A stretch of DNA of 8,337 nt from an uncultured Clostridia bacterium (GCA_946611595.1 CAMODY010000075.1:1-8337); one strand, 5' to 3'. Positions 1 through 6,248 are shown, numbered from the stretch's first letter. The notes: generated by a model from the sequence alone, not told the origin. Numbers and translations are program-made.

Positions 1-36
1 CAGATGCTTCTTGAAAAGTTTGAGAATATCCTATAG
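1..36 (+). CDS. Possible C-terminal end of a gene entering from the left edge
   Basis: Frame 1 is open from the first base to a TAG at 34-36 and would encode QMLLEKFENIL. The composition looks like a protein C-terminus, and a hairpin with flanking A and T runs (72-107) follows about 35 nt later, as expected for the end of a transcription unit. Eleven residues are too few to name a family or to rule out chance. Confidence 0.3.
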   Translation, partial: QMLLEKFENIL

Positions 37-71
37 ATTCTTTTTCATTTTTTGATATATTGTTTGAAAGT

Positions 72-107
72 AAAAACCCGGAGATCATCCAAGATTCACC
101 GGTTTTT
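72..107. terminator. Probable bidirectional intrinsic terminator
   Basis: AAAAACCCGG at 72-81 pairs with CCGGTTTTT at 99-107, leaving one bulged C and a 17-nt loop. The stem is flanked by A and T runs, so on either strand a GC-rich stem is followed by several Us. It lies about 75 nt beyond the stop of the minus-strand membrane-protein operon and about 35 nt beyond the putative plus-strand stop at 34-36, so it could serve converging units. The remaining gap from 108 to 180 holds nothing I can support. Confidence 0.6.
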
Positions 108-180
108 GCTTTGTCCATAATTTACGGACGAGGGGCTTATATCATCACTTCCATTTTTCAGGATAGTAATAACCATTTTA

Positions 181-639
181 TTAATAAGTCCGCCTACCTC
201 TTTTGTTAAACAGCAATGATAGAAGGTGAATGCTGAGACCTGCAAGGAGCAGCGCTGCACCTAAAAACCAGTAGAGTGTAAGTAATTTATTTGTAGTTCC
301 GTAAATATCTAAAATGCCTGTCAGAATGCTTCCTAATGTCAGGGCAATGATTCCGCAATGATAAAAACTTCTTGCCGGAATGGCCGGATATAAACGGAAG
401 TAAGATCTGCTGTTTAAGGTCTTTTCCCTGCTGCGTTCGGCGATGTATAGCAAAAGGAAAGGGAGTGTGCCACCGATCAGAGGAAAGACGAAGGCAAAGA
501 CCATAAAAGCTGAGTAAACGCCATGACTGAATATCTCATATACTGCTCCAAACACTGCACAGAAGATGGAGACGAAGAGATAGATCAGTGCTGTTCTTCG
601 TGCGTTACTTTTATCTGCTTTAATAACCGATGTATACAA
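181..639 (-). CDS. Small four-helix membrane protein, last gene of the VTC/DUF4956 operon
   Basis: This is a 152-residue hydrophobic protein of no family I recognise. Four probable membrane helices lie at about residues 16-34, 44-67, 95-113 and 119-143. Basic segments sit at the N-terminus, between helices 2 and 3 (about 68-90) and at the C-terminus (KRGRR). By the positive-inside rule this puts both ends and the central loop in the cytoplasm. The start codon is TTG (637-639). It is supported by a GGGAGGTGA ribosome binding site 6 nt upstream and by the lack of any other usable start before Met46. The gene overlaps the end of the phosphodiester glycosidase gene by 20 bp, which suggests translational coupling. 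Its role is unknown; the context points to a membrane partner of the upstream genes. The terminator candidate at 72-107 lies beyond it. Confidence 0.75.
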   Translation of the reverse strand: MYTSVIKADKSNARRTALIYLFVSIFCAVFGAVYEIFSHGVYSAFMVFAFVFPLIGGTLPFLLLYIAERSREKTLNSRSYFRLYPAIPARSFYHCGIIALTLGSILTGILDIYGTTNKLLTLYWFLGAALLLAGLSIHLLSLLFNKRGRRTY

Positions 640-1540
640 TGTCGCTCACCTCCCGTTCCTTAATACTGTTTCCTGTTGTGGTCGGGTTATTTACAACCTG
701 ACCGTTAAAATACATTGTGGATGATCCGCCGCCATCTAAATTGTATGCGGTTTCTACTCCAAGGCTCTCCATAAATTCAGCCAGCTCATAAAGGGATAAT
801 CCTTCACTTTCATCCGTTCTTCCATCAGATACGACGAATACATAATGCAGGTCATCGATGATGCCGATCGCCGTTCTTGGATTGCTGGATTTTGCCTTTC
901 CGACTTCCTCATTTTCTGTTACGGCAATGCTTCTATTGGTTATCAGTGCCGGACCGAATGAGAGAATCTGAACCGCTCCGTTTTCGAGCAATTCTTCTGC
1001 TGAAACTTCACTTTCGTTAATGATCTCAAAGGAGCCGTCTTCATAGATTACAAGATCCTCCTGACCGGATTCTGCAGTACTGCGATATAAGACGCCGTTT
1101 CTGAGGACATAACCTCGCTCCTGTGAGCCGTAGTAATCCCCATTGATTGCAAGGATCGCATCGACACTTTCGGCAGTCTCTGAGGTCTCAGCAGTCACGT
1201 TTTTTCCATAGAGCCCTTGAGCAAGTGCTGTCTGCAGGTAGCTTGCATCACTAAGCTGTATATCTGCGACGTAGATCGCTGTGTCATATTCTTCGTACTC
1301 ACTCAAAGTGATCTGTATATTTTCATCCTGGTAGCTGGTCTCGCTAACCACCGCTTCTTTTGTTTCCGTATCTGCAGCTTCTTCAGCTTCTGTGATTGCT
1401 GCAGTTGTCTCATTTGAGGTCTCATATTCGACCTGGGAATAAACGCGGGTGATCAGAAATGTATCAGCCAAAACATAGGTCGTAAAAATCAGCAGCAGGA
1501 TGGAAAAGATGGTGACTAATATTGTGTTTTTCTTAAACAT
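620..1540 (-). CDS. Membrane-anchored phosphodiester glycosidase (NAGPA domain) protein
   Basis: This 306-residue protein belongs to the phosphodiester glycosidase family (NAGPA-like domain, often labelled exopolysaccharide biosynthesis protein). The family includes the enzyme that removes GlcNAc from GlcNAc-1-phosphodiesters on mannose. An uncleaved signal anchor or signal peptide covers residues 7-25. A Glu/Thr/Ala-rich, low-complexity linker (about 36-70) resembling a wall-spanning spacer follows, and then the catalytic domain (about 75-306). Family motifs are visible: NGDYYG (133-138), FGPALI (195-200), NPRTAIG (220-226), SDGR (238-241) and NLDGGGSSTM (267-276). The domain therefore acts outside the membrane. 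ATG 1538-1540 follows AGGAGG by 4 nt. It is the third gene of the operon, and its end overlaps the next gene. The substrate is unknown; a wall or secreted glycan carrying sugar-phosphodiesters is a reasonable inference. Confidence 0.87.
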   Translation of the reverse strand: MFKKNTILVTIFSILLLIFTTYVLADTFLITRVYSQVEYETSNETTAAITEAEEAADTETKEAVVSETSYQDENIQITLSEYEEYDTAIYVADIQLSDASYLQTALAQGLYGKNVTAETSETAESVDAILAINGDYYGSQERGYVLRNGVLYRSTAESGQEDLVIYEDGSFEIINESEVSAEELLENGAVQILSFGPALITNRSIAVTENEEVGKAKSSNPRTAIGIIDDLHYVFVVSDGRTDESEGLSLYELAEFMESLGVETAYNLDGGGSSTMYFNGQVVNNPTTTGNSIKEREVSDIVYIGY

Positions 1541-1561
1541 ATTTCCTCCTGTATTCCGGGG

Positions 1562-1579
1562 AGGCAGCTGGTGCTGCCT
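1562..1579 (-). other. Intercistronic stem-loop between the DUF4956 and NAGPA genes
   Basis: AGGCAGC (1562-1568) and GCTGCCT (1573-1579) form a perfect 7-bp stem with a TGGT loop, extendable by a G-T pair at 1561/1580. On the minus strand no U-run follows, so it is unlikely to terminate transcription. It sits in the 77-nt gap between the two genes, about 11 nt upstream of the AGGAGG site (1545-1550) of the glycosidase gene. It could influence mRNA stability or translation. Confidence 0.45.
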
Positions 1580-1617
1580 TCCACCTTTGTGTTAATGTTT
1601 CAGCTGCGCCAAGTTAT

Positions 1618-2307
1618 TTATAATCCGGCAGCTGCTGTGTCTTCATTACTGATAGCGATTTCAAGGTTGCCGTTTCTGCAACGAAGTTCGTCGATGAAAT
1701 TTTTTTCGTTAGCTCCTGACTTCATAGTCATGTTGTACGTTAAACGGAACACACTTCCCATATCAGCAGTTTTAACCTTTACAAGTTCATGCTGCGTTGT
1801 GTACTGATCAAAAAGATCATCGAACATTCCGGAGTAGTCAAGGTCTTCCGGTACAGAGATTCGCATGGTTCTGTACTTTGCAGTTCCGCGTGATCCAAAA
1901 CCGATCAGATTCAAAACGATCGTAAGAATGCACATGATGATCGCGAACAATACGCCGTATGCCAGATAACCCATTCCGGTTAAAAGACCTGCGCCCATTG
2001 CAAGGAAGAGCATCGTAATGTCTTTTGCGGTTCCCGGAGCAGAGCGGAAACGGACTAAACTGAAAGCGCCTGCTACGGCAACACCGGCACCGATATTTCC
2101 ATTGACCATCATGATGACCACACAGACAACGACTGGTAAAAGTGCAAGGGTTACTACGAAACTTTTTGTATAGCGGGAACGGAAAACGTATCCCAGTGCT
2201 AAAATGATTCCGGCAACTAACGAACATGCCATGCAGATCAGAAAGTTCGGAACTGATATTACAGATGTTGTTGCATCAAAAATGCTATTAAAAAATGTAC
2301 TTGTCAT
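1618..2307 (-). CDS. DUF4956 domain membrane protein
   Basis: This 229-residue integral membrane protein belongs to the DUF4956 family. Hydrophobic segments lie at about residues 20-42, 49-68, 72-85, 98-112 and 114-138, followed by a soluble C-terminal domain of about 90 residues. The family hallmark is visible at 80-97: GAFSLVRFRSAPGTAKDI, a conserved polar and basic stretch after a Gly/Ala-rich helix. ATG 2305-2307 is preceded by GAGGAGG at a 9-nt spacing. DUF4956 genes are frequently found next to bacterial VTC-domain genes, as here, with only 77 nt between the two. This suggests it is the membrane partner of the polymerase, perhaps for product translocation or anchoring. The biochemical function of the family is not established, so that role is inference. 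Confidence 0.88.
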   Translation of the reverse strand: MTSTFFNSIFDATTSVISVPNFLICMACSLVAGIILALGYVFRSRYTKSFVVTLALLPVVVCVVIMMVNGNIGAGVAVAGAFSLVRFRSAPGTAKDITMLFLAMGAGLLTGMGYLAYGVLFAIIMCILTIVLNLIGFGSRGTAKYRTMRISVPEDLDYSGMFDDLFDQYTTQHELVKVKTADMGSVFRLTYNMTMKSGANEKNFIDELRCRNGNLEIAISNEDTAAAGL

Positions 2308-2384
2308 TGTTATAAGCCTCCTCTTTATATGTGCAGTGTGTTTTCATCCTGCAGCTGTTTTTGGTTTATGCTCGCTTTTGAAAC

Positions 2385-3200
2385 TTATGCATGTCTGAGT
2401 GCTGCAACTCTTCCGCGTGCGGGAATCCTGTTTTGGGAAGGAATCTTAGGAAAAGCAGGTTTTCGGATCAGCTCCGGATTCTTTGCTTCCTGGCGTTTTC
2501 TATGTAGTTCCGGCCAGATCATTGTCTTATATGCTGTTCCGTATTTTGAAAAAGATGTTTTGTATATCTTATTTTCTGAAAGGAATTTCACCATCCACAT
2601 CGGATAACCACCGGCACATTTCAGTTCCATTAAGACCTTGCCTTCAGGGAGCAAAGATGTCCCATATGTATCTTCACAGAGAGAAATGTTTTCGGTGCGG
2701 GCTAAAATGTTGTGGTCAAAGGTCACGCGAAAATCCTTACGTTCTTCGCAGAAGTATGCTTCTCTTTCGTAGGAAAGGAACACGGCTGGTTTTAATCCTT
2801 CATAATGATTCAGGAAGTAGTTGATCTCGTTTGTGATCTGACCTTTTTTGCTGCTTTCTCCTTTTCCGGCGATCCAATCCATTGCCTCTTTCTCCGGGAG
2901 TGAGATTCTTCTTTTGTATACGATCTTGTCGAATTTCTTTTTGATCTCCACGAAGGTCTCGCTGTCAGGGCTTGCTTTTTTGTAACTGCGGATACGGAGT
3001 TTTTCTTTGTAGCTTGGTTTATCGATCGAACGACGGATCAGCAGATAGTCATCGGTGTCGAAATAGATATTGCGGATCGTAGATCTTCCGTATTCATCTA
3101 ATCTCATATGCTCGGCCATTACTTTTAGAAGTTCTTCTTTCTGTGAAAGAGTGAGCATATATTTTATTTCAAACCTCTTGAATACTGATTGATAAGCCAC
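2385..3200 (-). CDS. VTC-domain polyphosphate polymerase family protein
   Basis: This 271-residue soluble protein has the VTC fold known from the yeast polyphosphate polymerase Vtc4, a CYTH-like tunnel enzyme that makes polyphosphate from ATP. Basic and acidic tunnel-type motifs are intact: KRFEIKY (8-14), IYFDTDDY (45-52), KLRIRSY (67-73), FVEIKKKFD (83-91), KRR (96-98), SYEREAYF (143-150), LMELK (190-194) and SFSKYGTAY (216-224). This pattern of Arg/Lys pairs plus Glu192 and Lys219 is what catalysis needs, although polymerase activity in bacteria is inferred from homology. The C-terminal tail (about 230-271) is rich in Arg, Lys and Pro and lies outside the fold. The start is GTG (3198-3200), with AAGGAGG 7 nt upstream. 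It is the first gene of the minus-strand operon, preceded by a 188-bp gap. Confidence 0.9.
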   Translation of the reverse strand: MAYQSVFKRFEIKYMLTLSQKEELLKVMAEHMRLDEYGRSTIRNIYFDTDDYLLIRRSIDKPSYKEKLRIRSYKKASPDSETFVEIKKKFDKIVYKRRISLPEKEAMDWIAGKGESSKKGQITNEINYFLNHYEGLKPAVFLSYEREAYFCEERKDFRVTFDHNILARTENISLCEDTYGTSLLPEGKVLMELKCAGGYPMWMVKFLSENKIYKTSFSKYGTAYKTMIWPELHRKRQEAKNPELIRKPAFPKIPSQNRIPARGRVAALRHA

Positions 3201-3244
3201 TTCACTACCTCCTTATTTATTCGGGTATCTCTCTTATGTCACGA

Positions 3245-3250
3245 AGTATA
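3245..3250 (-). promoter_or_regulatory. Possible -10 box for the VTC operon
   Basis: Read on the minus strand, 3250-3245 is TATACT, 44 nt before the GTG start in an AT-rich stretch between the lipoprotein terminator and the VTC gene. No good -35 hexamer stands 16-18 bp upstream of it, so either the promoter is weak or activated, or the true start lies elsewhere in 3240-3308. Confidence 0.3.
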
Positions 3251-3308
3251 AAAAGCGAAACCTAAACGAACTTTAAATTTTTTAAGTTACAAAAAACTTT
3301 TTTGACAT

Positions 3309-3337
3309 AAAAAAACCTCCGGCTAAATTGCCGGAGG
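3309..3337 (-). terminator. Intrinsic terminator of the lipoprotein gene
   Basis: Perfect 8-bp arms CCTCCGGC (3316-3323) and GCCGGAGG (3330-3337) enclose a 6-nt loop. On the minus strand the stem is followed by seven Us (A run at 3309-3315). It stands about 50 nt after the stop of the lipoprotein gene and insulates it from the VTC operon. Confidence 0.93.
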
Positions 3338-3388
3338 CGTATGGCTGCTTATCAGTGTTTTGATCTAAACTGCAGATCCTTTTTTTCA

Positions 3389-4303
3389 TTACTCGTCATA
3401 TGTGATCGTTAACGGACCGGAGTTATAGATTTCCTCAAAGGTATCATAATCGCGCACTATGACGGTAAGTACCAGCTCTGTAATATCATCGACACCAACG
3501 TTCTTCATATCATCTGCGTAAAATTCGATATGATCAAAAACGTTCTTATTGGATGAACAGTCTGTAATAAAATAAGGGTCAAGTGTTTTTCCGTTGATCG
3601 CGACATTCTCCAGCTCTACCGTGATTGCTTTGGAAGATTTATTCCGGATGAAGATCTCCTGATACTGGCCCCCATCCTCATCATCTTTCAATTTTCGCAG
3701 AGTGATCTTGAAGTCATTATTATCTACGACTGCGGAACCGCTGTCATCATAACTGCAGCTTTCATCTCCCCAGCTAGCCGTGGTTGGCAGGTGGATGTCG
3801 GTAGCAGTAAGGATTGTATTGTAGCTGTCCGGCTCATAGAATTCAAAGTTGAGGTCCATCCACAGGAGATAATCTGTCCCGCATTCTTCTACTGCATCAT
3901 AGAAGTAAAGCTCCAATGTGGTATCTAAAGAGGAATGCGCCTTCAAATAGGAATCACTGATATATGCTCCAACCATGTAGTCATTAATACTGCAAAGATA
4001 TGGATATATTTCCGCGTCTTTATTAGAGTTATTCTCGATTGTCAGATAAACATCCGGATATTCCAAACCATAACTGGCAACATCCAATCTATTTGCGGTA
4101 ATCTTAAAATCACCGTTATCAAAGAGGACCGTCTCTTCGATCTGTTCCTCGCCTGGATTCTCCGGGATGGTCAGTTCTGTATGATTGTTTCCCGGATTTG
4201 TGTTTTGGCCTGGTATCGGATCTCCCCTTCTTGCAATGCCGCAGCCGCTGGCCACAGCAAGGATCAAAGCAACAGACAGTATCACGCTTAAGATTTTCCT
4301 CAT
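3389..4303 (-). CDS. Lipoprotein with two tandem copies of a beta-rich domain
   Basis: This is a 304-residue putative lipoprotein of no family I can name with certainty. Residues 1-20 are a type II signal peptide and VASGC (17-21) is a lipobox, so Cys21 would be lipidated and the protein tethered to the outer face of the membrane. A Pro/Gly/Asn/Glu-rich linker (about 25-57) follows. Two similar units come next, about 58-172 and 191-303. Each opens with (V)xDNxDFKIT (VLFDNGDFKIT; VVDNNDFKIT) and then shows a beta-strand pattern with (Y/F)hxhxNxSxK (YLTIENNSNK; IFIRNKSSK), an (I)N-x-G/Y segment and an acidic end. They resemble the immunoglobulin-like folds of DUF4352 or DUF5067 lipoproteins. 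ATG 4301-4303 has AAGGAG 7 nt upstream. The gene is monocistronic, with its own promoter and terminator. Function is unknown; binding or sensing at the cell surface is inferred. Confidence 0.85.
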   Translation of the reverse strand: MRKILSVILSVALILAVASGCGIARRGDPIPGQNTNPGNNHTELTIPENPGEEQIEETVLFDNGDFKITANRLDVASYGLEYPDVYLTIENNSNKDAEIYPYLCSINDYMVGAYISDSYLKAHSSLDTTLELYFYDAVEECGTDYLLWMDLNFEFYEPDSYNTILTATDIHLPTTASWGDESCSYDDSGSAVVDNNDFKITLRKLKDDEDGGQYQEIFIRNKSSKAITVELENVAINGKTLDPYFITDCSSNKNVFDHIEFYADDMKNVGVDDITELVLTVIVRDYDTFEEIYNSGPLTITYDE

Positions 4304-4351
4304 TGTTCTTCTCCTTAGTCTCTTCTAGTGATCGAGTAAAGTATCTTTTGT

Positions 4352-4382
4352 TTGTAATATTAATTAACAGCCTAATTATAAA
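4352..4382 (+). promoter_or_regulatory. Possible promoter of the exonuclease III gene
   Basis: TTGTAA (4352-4357) and TATAAA (4377-4382) are spaced 19 bp apart, which is slightly long. The -10 overlaps the minus-strand TATAAT of the lipoprotein promoter, and the start codon at 4469 would be about 80 nt downstream of the likely transcript start. Confidence 0.35.
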
Positions 4383-4404
4383 ATACCAGTGCTCCTATTA
4401 GCAA
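4375..4404 (-). promoter_or_regulatory. Sigma-A-like promoter of the lipoprotein gene
   Basis: On the minus strand TTGCTA (4404-4399) and a perfect TATAAT (4380-4375) are separated by 18 bp. The -10 box lies about 70 nt upstream of the ATG at 4303. The -35 matches the consensus at four of six positions. Confidence 0.6.
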
Positions 4405-4468
4405 TTGAAAAAGGAGTATGTTACACTACTTAAACAATGAATCATACAAAATAGAAACGAGGCAATAT

Positions 4469-5224
4469 ATGAAACTGATCTCATGGAATGTAAACGGAAT
4501 CCGTGCCTGCCACGGCAAGGGCTTTATGGATTTTTTTAATGCTATTGACGCAGATATCTTCTGTCTGCAGGAGACAAAGATGCAGGAAGGACAGTTAGTA
4601 CTGGATCTCCCCGGTTATCATCAGTACTGGAACTATGCGGAAAAGAAAGGTTATTCCGGAACTGCAATCTTTACCAAAAAAGAGCCGCTTGCAGTAACAT
4701 ACGGAATTGGTGTAGACGAACATGACCATGAAGGGCGCGTGATCACCTTAGAGTTTGAAAACTTCTATATGATTACGGTCTATGTCCCGAATTCGCAGGA
4801 TGGCTTAAAGCGTCTTGAGTACCGTATGCGTTGGGAAGATGACTTCCTGAACTATATTAAGGGACTCGAGAAAAAGAAACCGGTCGTCTATTGCGGAGAT
4901 CTGAATGTCGCCCATAAAGAGATCGATCTTAAGAATCCGAAGACCAATCATATGAATGCCGGCTTTACTGATGAGGAAAGAGGGAAAATGAGTGCGGTAT
5001 TAGATTCCGGCTTCATTGATACCTTCCGTTATTTCTATCCGGATACAGAGCAGATGTATTCCTGGTGGAGCTACCGCATGAAAGCAAGAGAGCGGAACGC
5101 AGGGTGGCGTATCGACTATTTTATCTGCTCGGGCTCATTAGCTGATAAGCTTGAGGATGCAAAAATACATACGGAGATCTATGGTTCCGATCATTGCCCT
5201 GTAGAACTGGATATCAATCTATAG
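4469..5224 (+). CDS. xth: Exodeoxyribonuclease III (AP endonuclease family)
   Basis: This 251-residue DNA repair enzyme of the ExoIII / APE1 family cleaves the DNA backbone 5' of abasic sites and removes 3' blocking groups or nucleotides from duplex DNA, using a divalent metal. All active-site motifs are present: WNVNG with Asn7 (6-10), LQETK with metal-binding Glu35 (33-37), Tyr105 in VYVPN, CGDLNVAH with Asp144 and Asn146 (142-149), WRIDYF with Asp216, and SDHCPV with the Asp241-His242 pair. I chose ATG 4469 because family members start MKLISWN and GAGG stands 6 nt upstream. An in-frame ATG at 4418 would add 17 unconserved residues, and its AAGGAG (4411-4416) is only 1 nt away. The gene is divergent from the lipoprotein gene and is followed by its own terminator. 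Confidence 0.95.
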   Translation: MKLISWNVNGIRACHGKGFMDFFNAIDADIFCLQETKMQEGQLVLDLPGYHQYWNYAEKKGYSGTAIFTKKEPLAVTYGIGVDEHDHEGRVITLEFENFYMITVYVPNSQDGLKRLEYRMRWEDDFLNYIKGLEKKKPVVYCGDLNVAHKEIDLKNPKTNHMNAGFTDEERGKMSAVLDSGFIDTFRYFYPDTEQMYSWWSYRMKARERNAGWRIDYFICSGSLADKLEDAKIHTEIYGSDHCPVELDINL

Positions 5225-5244
5225 GGAACGATAGAGCAGAGCAG

Positions 5245-5281
5245 AAGGCAGCAGATGCAGAGTTGCGGAGGCTGCCTTTTT
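5245..5281 (+). terminator. Intrinsic terminator of the exonuclease III gene
   Basis: AAGGCAGC (5245-5252) pairs perfectly with GCTGCCTT (5271-5278) around an 18-nt loop, and five Ts (5277-5281) complete the signal. It begins 21 nt after the stop codon and precedes the ABC transporter promoter. Confidence 0.85.
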
Positions 5282-5300
5282 GCATTTCCCATTTTGACAT

Positions 5301-5331
5301 TTTGTTAAAGTGAGGTTGACTCTTTATCAAA
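5301..5331. promoter_or_regulatory. Imperfect inverted repeat upstream of the ABC operon, candidate operator
   Basis: TTTGTTAAAG (5301-5310) and CTTTATCAAA (5322-5331) are inverted repeats matching at 9 of 10 positions, separated by 11 bp. The half-site centres are 21 bp apart, two helical turns. The right arm ends 5 bp before the -35 box at 5337. Such placement suits a dimeric regulator of the transporter. I do not recognise it as a known operator. Confidence 0.4.
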
Positions 5332-5336
5332 GACTG

Positions 5337-5365
5337 TGGACACTCTGAAATGATTTTAGTATAAT
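5337..5365 (+). promoter_or_regulatory. Strong sigma-A-like promoter of the amino acid ABC operon
   Basis: TGGACA (5337-5342) differs from the consensus -35 at one base. TATAAT (5360-5365) is a perfect -10, and the spacer is the optimal 17 bp. The predicted transcript begins near 5372, giving a leader of about 65 nt before the ATG at 5436. Confidence 0.85.
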
Positions 5366-5435
5366 ACGAGCATGTTTTTTCGCTTATATTATGGAAGCAA
5401 AGGGAAAACCAAGGCGAAAAGAAGGAGGAAAGGAA

Positions 5436-6248
5436 ATGAAAAACGTTAAGAAAATTTTAGCACTCGTACTTGTAGCAGTATTCGCAGTAGGAATGCTTGC
5501 AGCTTGCGGAAGTTCCGATAATGGCGGTGACGCAGCTCCGGCAGGTTCCGGCAGCTCTGCTGCTCCGGCAGGAAAGAACTTTGTCATCGCAACTGATAAA
5601 GGTTTCAGCCCGTTTGAGTTTGAAGATGAGAACGGAAATATCGTAGGTATCGATATGGATATCCTCGCTGCAATCGCAGAAGATCAGGGATTCACCTATG
5701 ACCTTCATTATGTAGGCTGGGATGCAGCAATTGCTGAGTGCCAGGCTGGACAGGCAGATGGTATGATCGCAGGCGCATCTATCACAGAGGAAAGACAGGC
5801 AAACGGCTGGATCTTCTCTGACGGATACTATGATGCTACTCAGGGTATGGCTGTAGCGGCTGATTCCACAATCGCATCCGTTCAGGATCTTGCAGGAAAG
5901 ACTGTTGTTGTTAAGAACGGAACCATGAGCGATGAGTATGCAACCGCACTGAGCGAAGAGATTGGATTTACTGTAACCCGCGTTTCCACATCTCCTGATA
6001 TGTATCAGCAGGTTATGGGCGGACAGGCAGCAGCTTGCTTCGATGATACCCCAATCCTGAAATACAGCATCAAAGCTGGAGATCTTACAATGAAGTTTGT
6101 TGAAGGAACAGAGAATAAGCCGGCATCCTATGGATTTGCAATCTTCAATGCAGACAATCAGGAACTGATCGACCTCTTCAATGCAGGACTTGCAAACATC
6201 AAAGCAAACGGCACATATGACGAGATCATCGCGAAGTATATCGGATAG
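5436..6248 (+). CDS. Amino acid ABC transporter substrate-binding lipoprotein
   Basis: This 270-residue family 3 extracellular solute-binding protein is the receptor that captures a polar amino acid (or similar small ligand) outside the membrane and delivers it to the permease encoded next. Residues 1-23 form a lipoprotein signal peptide with lipobox LAAC, so Cys24 is the lipid anchor. A Gly/Ser/Ala/Pro/Asp linker spans about 25-46. The binding domain (48-270) opens with FVIATDKGFSPFEFED and includes GIDMDI, WDAAIAECQAGQADGMIAG, SITEER, FDDTPI and a C-terminal NGTYDEIIAKYIG, all typical of the GlnH/HisJ/ArtJ group. Start ATG 5436 has GAAGGAGG 7 nt upstream; the in-frame ATG at 5391 would place charged residues before the signal peptide. 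It is the first gene of a three-gene operon. The exact ligand cannot be assigned from sequence alone. Confidence 0.94.
   Translation: MKNVKKILALVLVAVFAVGMLAACGSSDNGGDAAPAGSGSSAAPAGKNFVIATDKGFSPFEFEDENGNIVGIDMDILAAIAEDQGFTYDLHYVGWDAAIAECQAGQADGMIAGASITEERQANGWIFSDGYYDATQGMAVAADSTIASVQDLAGKTVVVKNGTMSDEYATALSEEIGFTVTRVSTSPDMYQQVMGGQAAACFDDTPILKYSIKAGDLTMKFVEGTENKPASYGFAIFNADNQELIDLFNAGLANIKANGTYDEIIAKYIG
5535..5572 (+). repeat. Short direct repeats encoding the lipoprotein linker
   Basis: GCTCCGGCAGG occurs at 5535-5545 and 5562-5572, exactly nine codons apart. The core TCCGGCAG also occurs at 5547-5554 in another frame. The repeats encode the flexible Ala-Pro-Ala-Gly / Gly-Ser linker after the lipid anchor and probably arose by slippage or recombination within a tolerant region. 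Confidence 0.55.

Noticed and set aside
113..129. Small inverted repeat GTCC / GGAC left of the membrane-protein gene
   Set aside because: Four paired bases plus a mismatch is within chance expectation, and the stem has no T-tract.
1838..2227. 129-codon open frame inside the DUF4956 gene on the same strand
   Set aside because: It has low-quality composition rich in Arg, Cys, Phe and His, no ribosome binding site, and lies fully inside a recognised gene in another frame.
2483..2824. 113-codon plus-strand frame opposite the VTC gene
   Set aside because: It is antisense to a conserved gene and shows no family pattern or ribosome binding site.
5294..5321. Two TTGAC(A/T) hexamers (5294 and 5316) as alternative -35 boxes for the ABC operon
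   Set aside because: Neither has a -10 at suitable spacing; TGGACA at 5337 is exactly 17 bp from TATAAT.
5372..5435. Possible riboswitch or T-box in the leader of the amino acid transporter operon
   Set aside because: The leader is only about 65 nt, with no terminator hairpin and no T-box-like motif.
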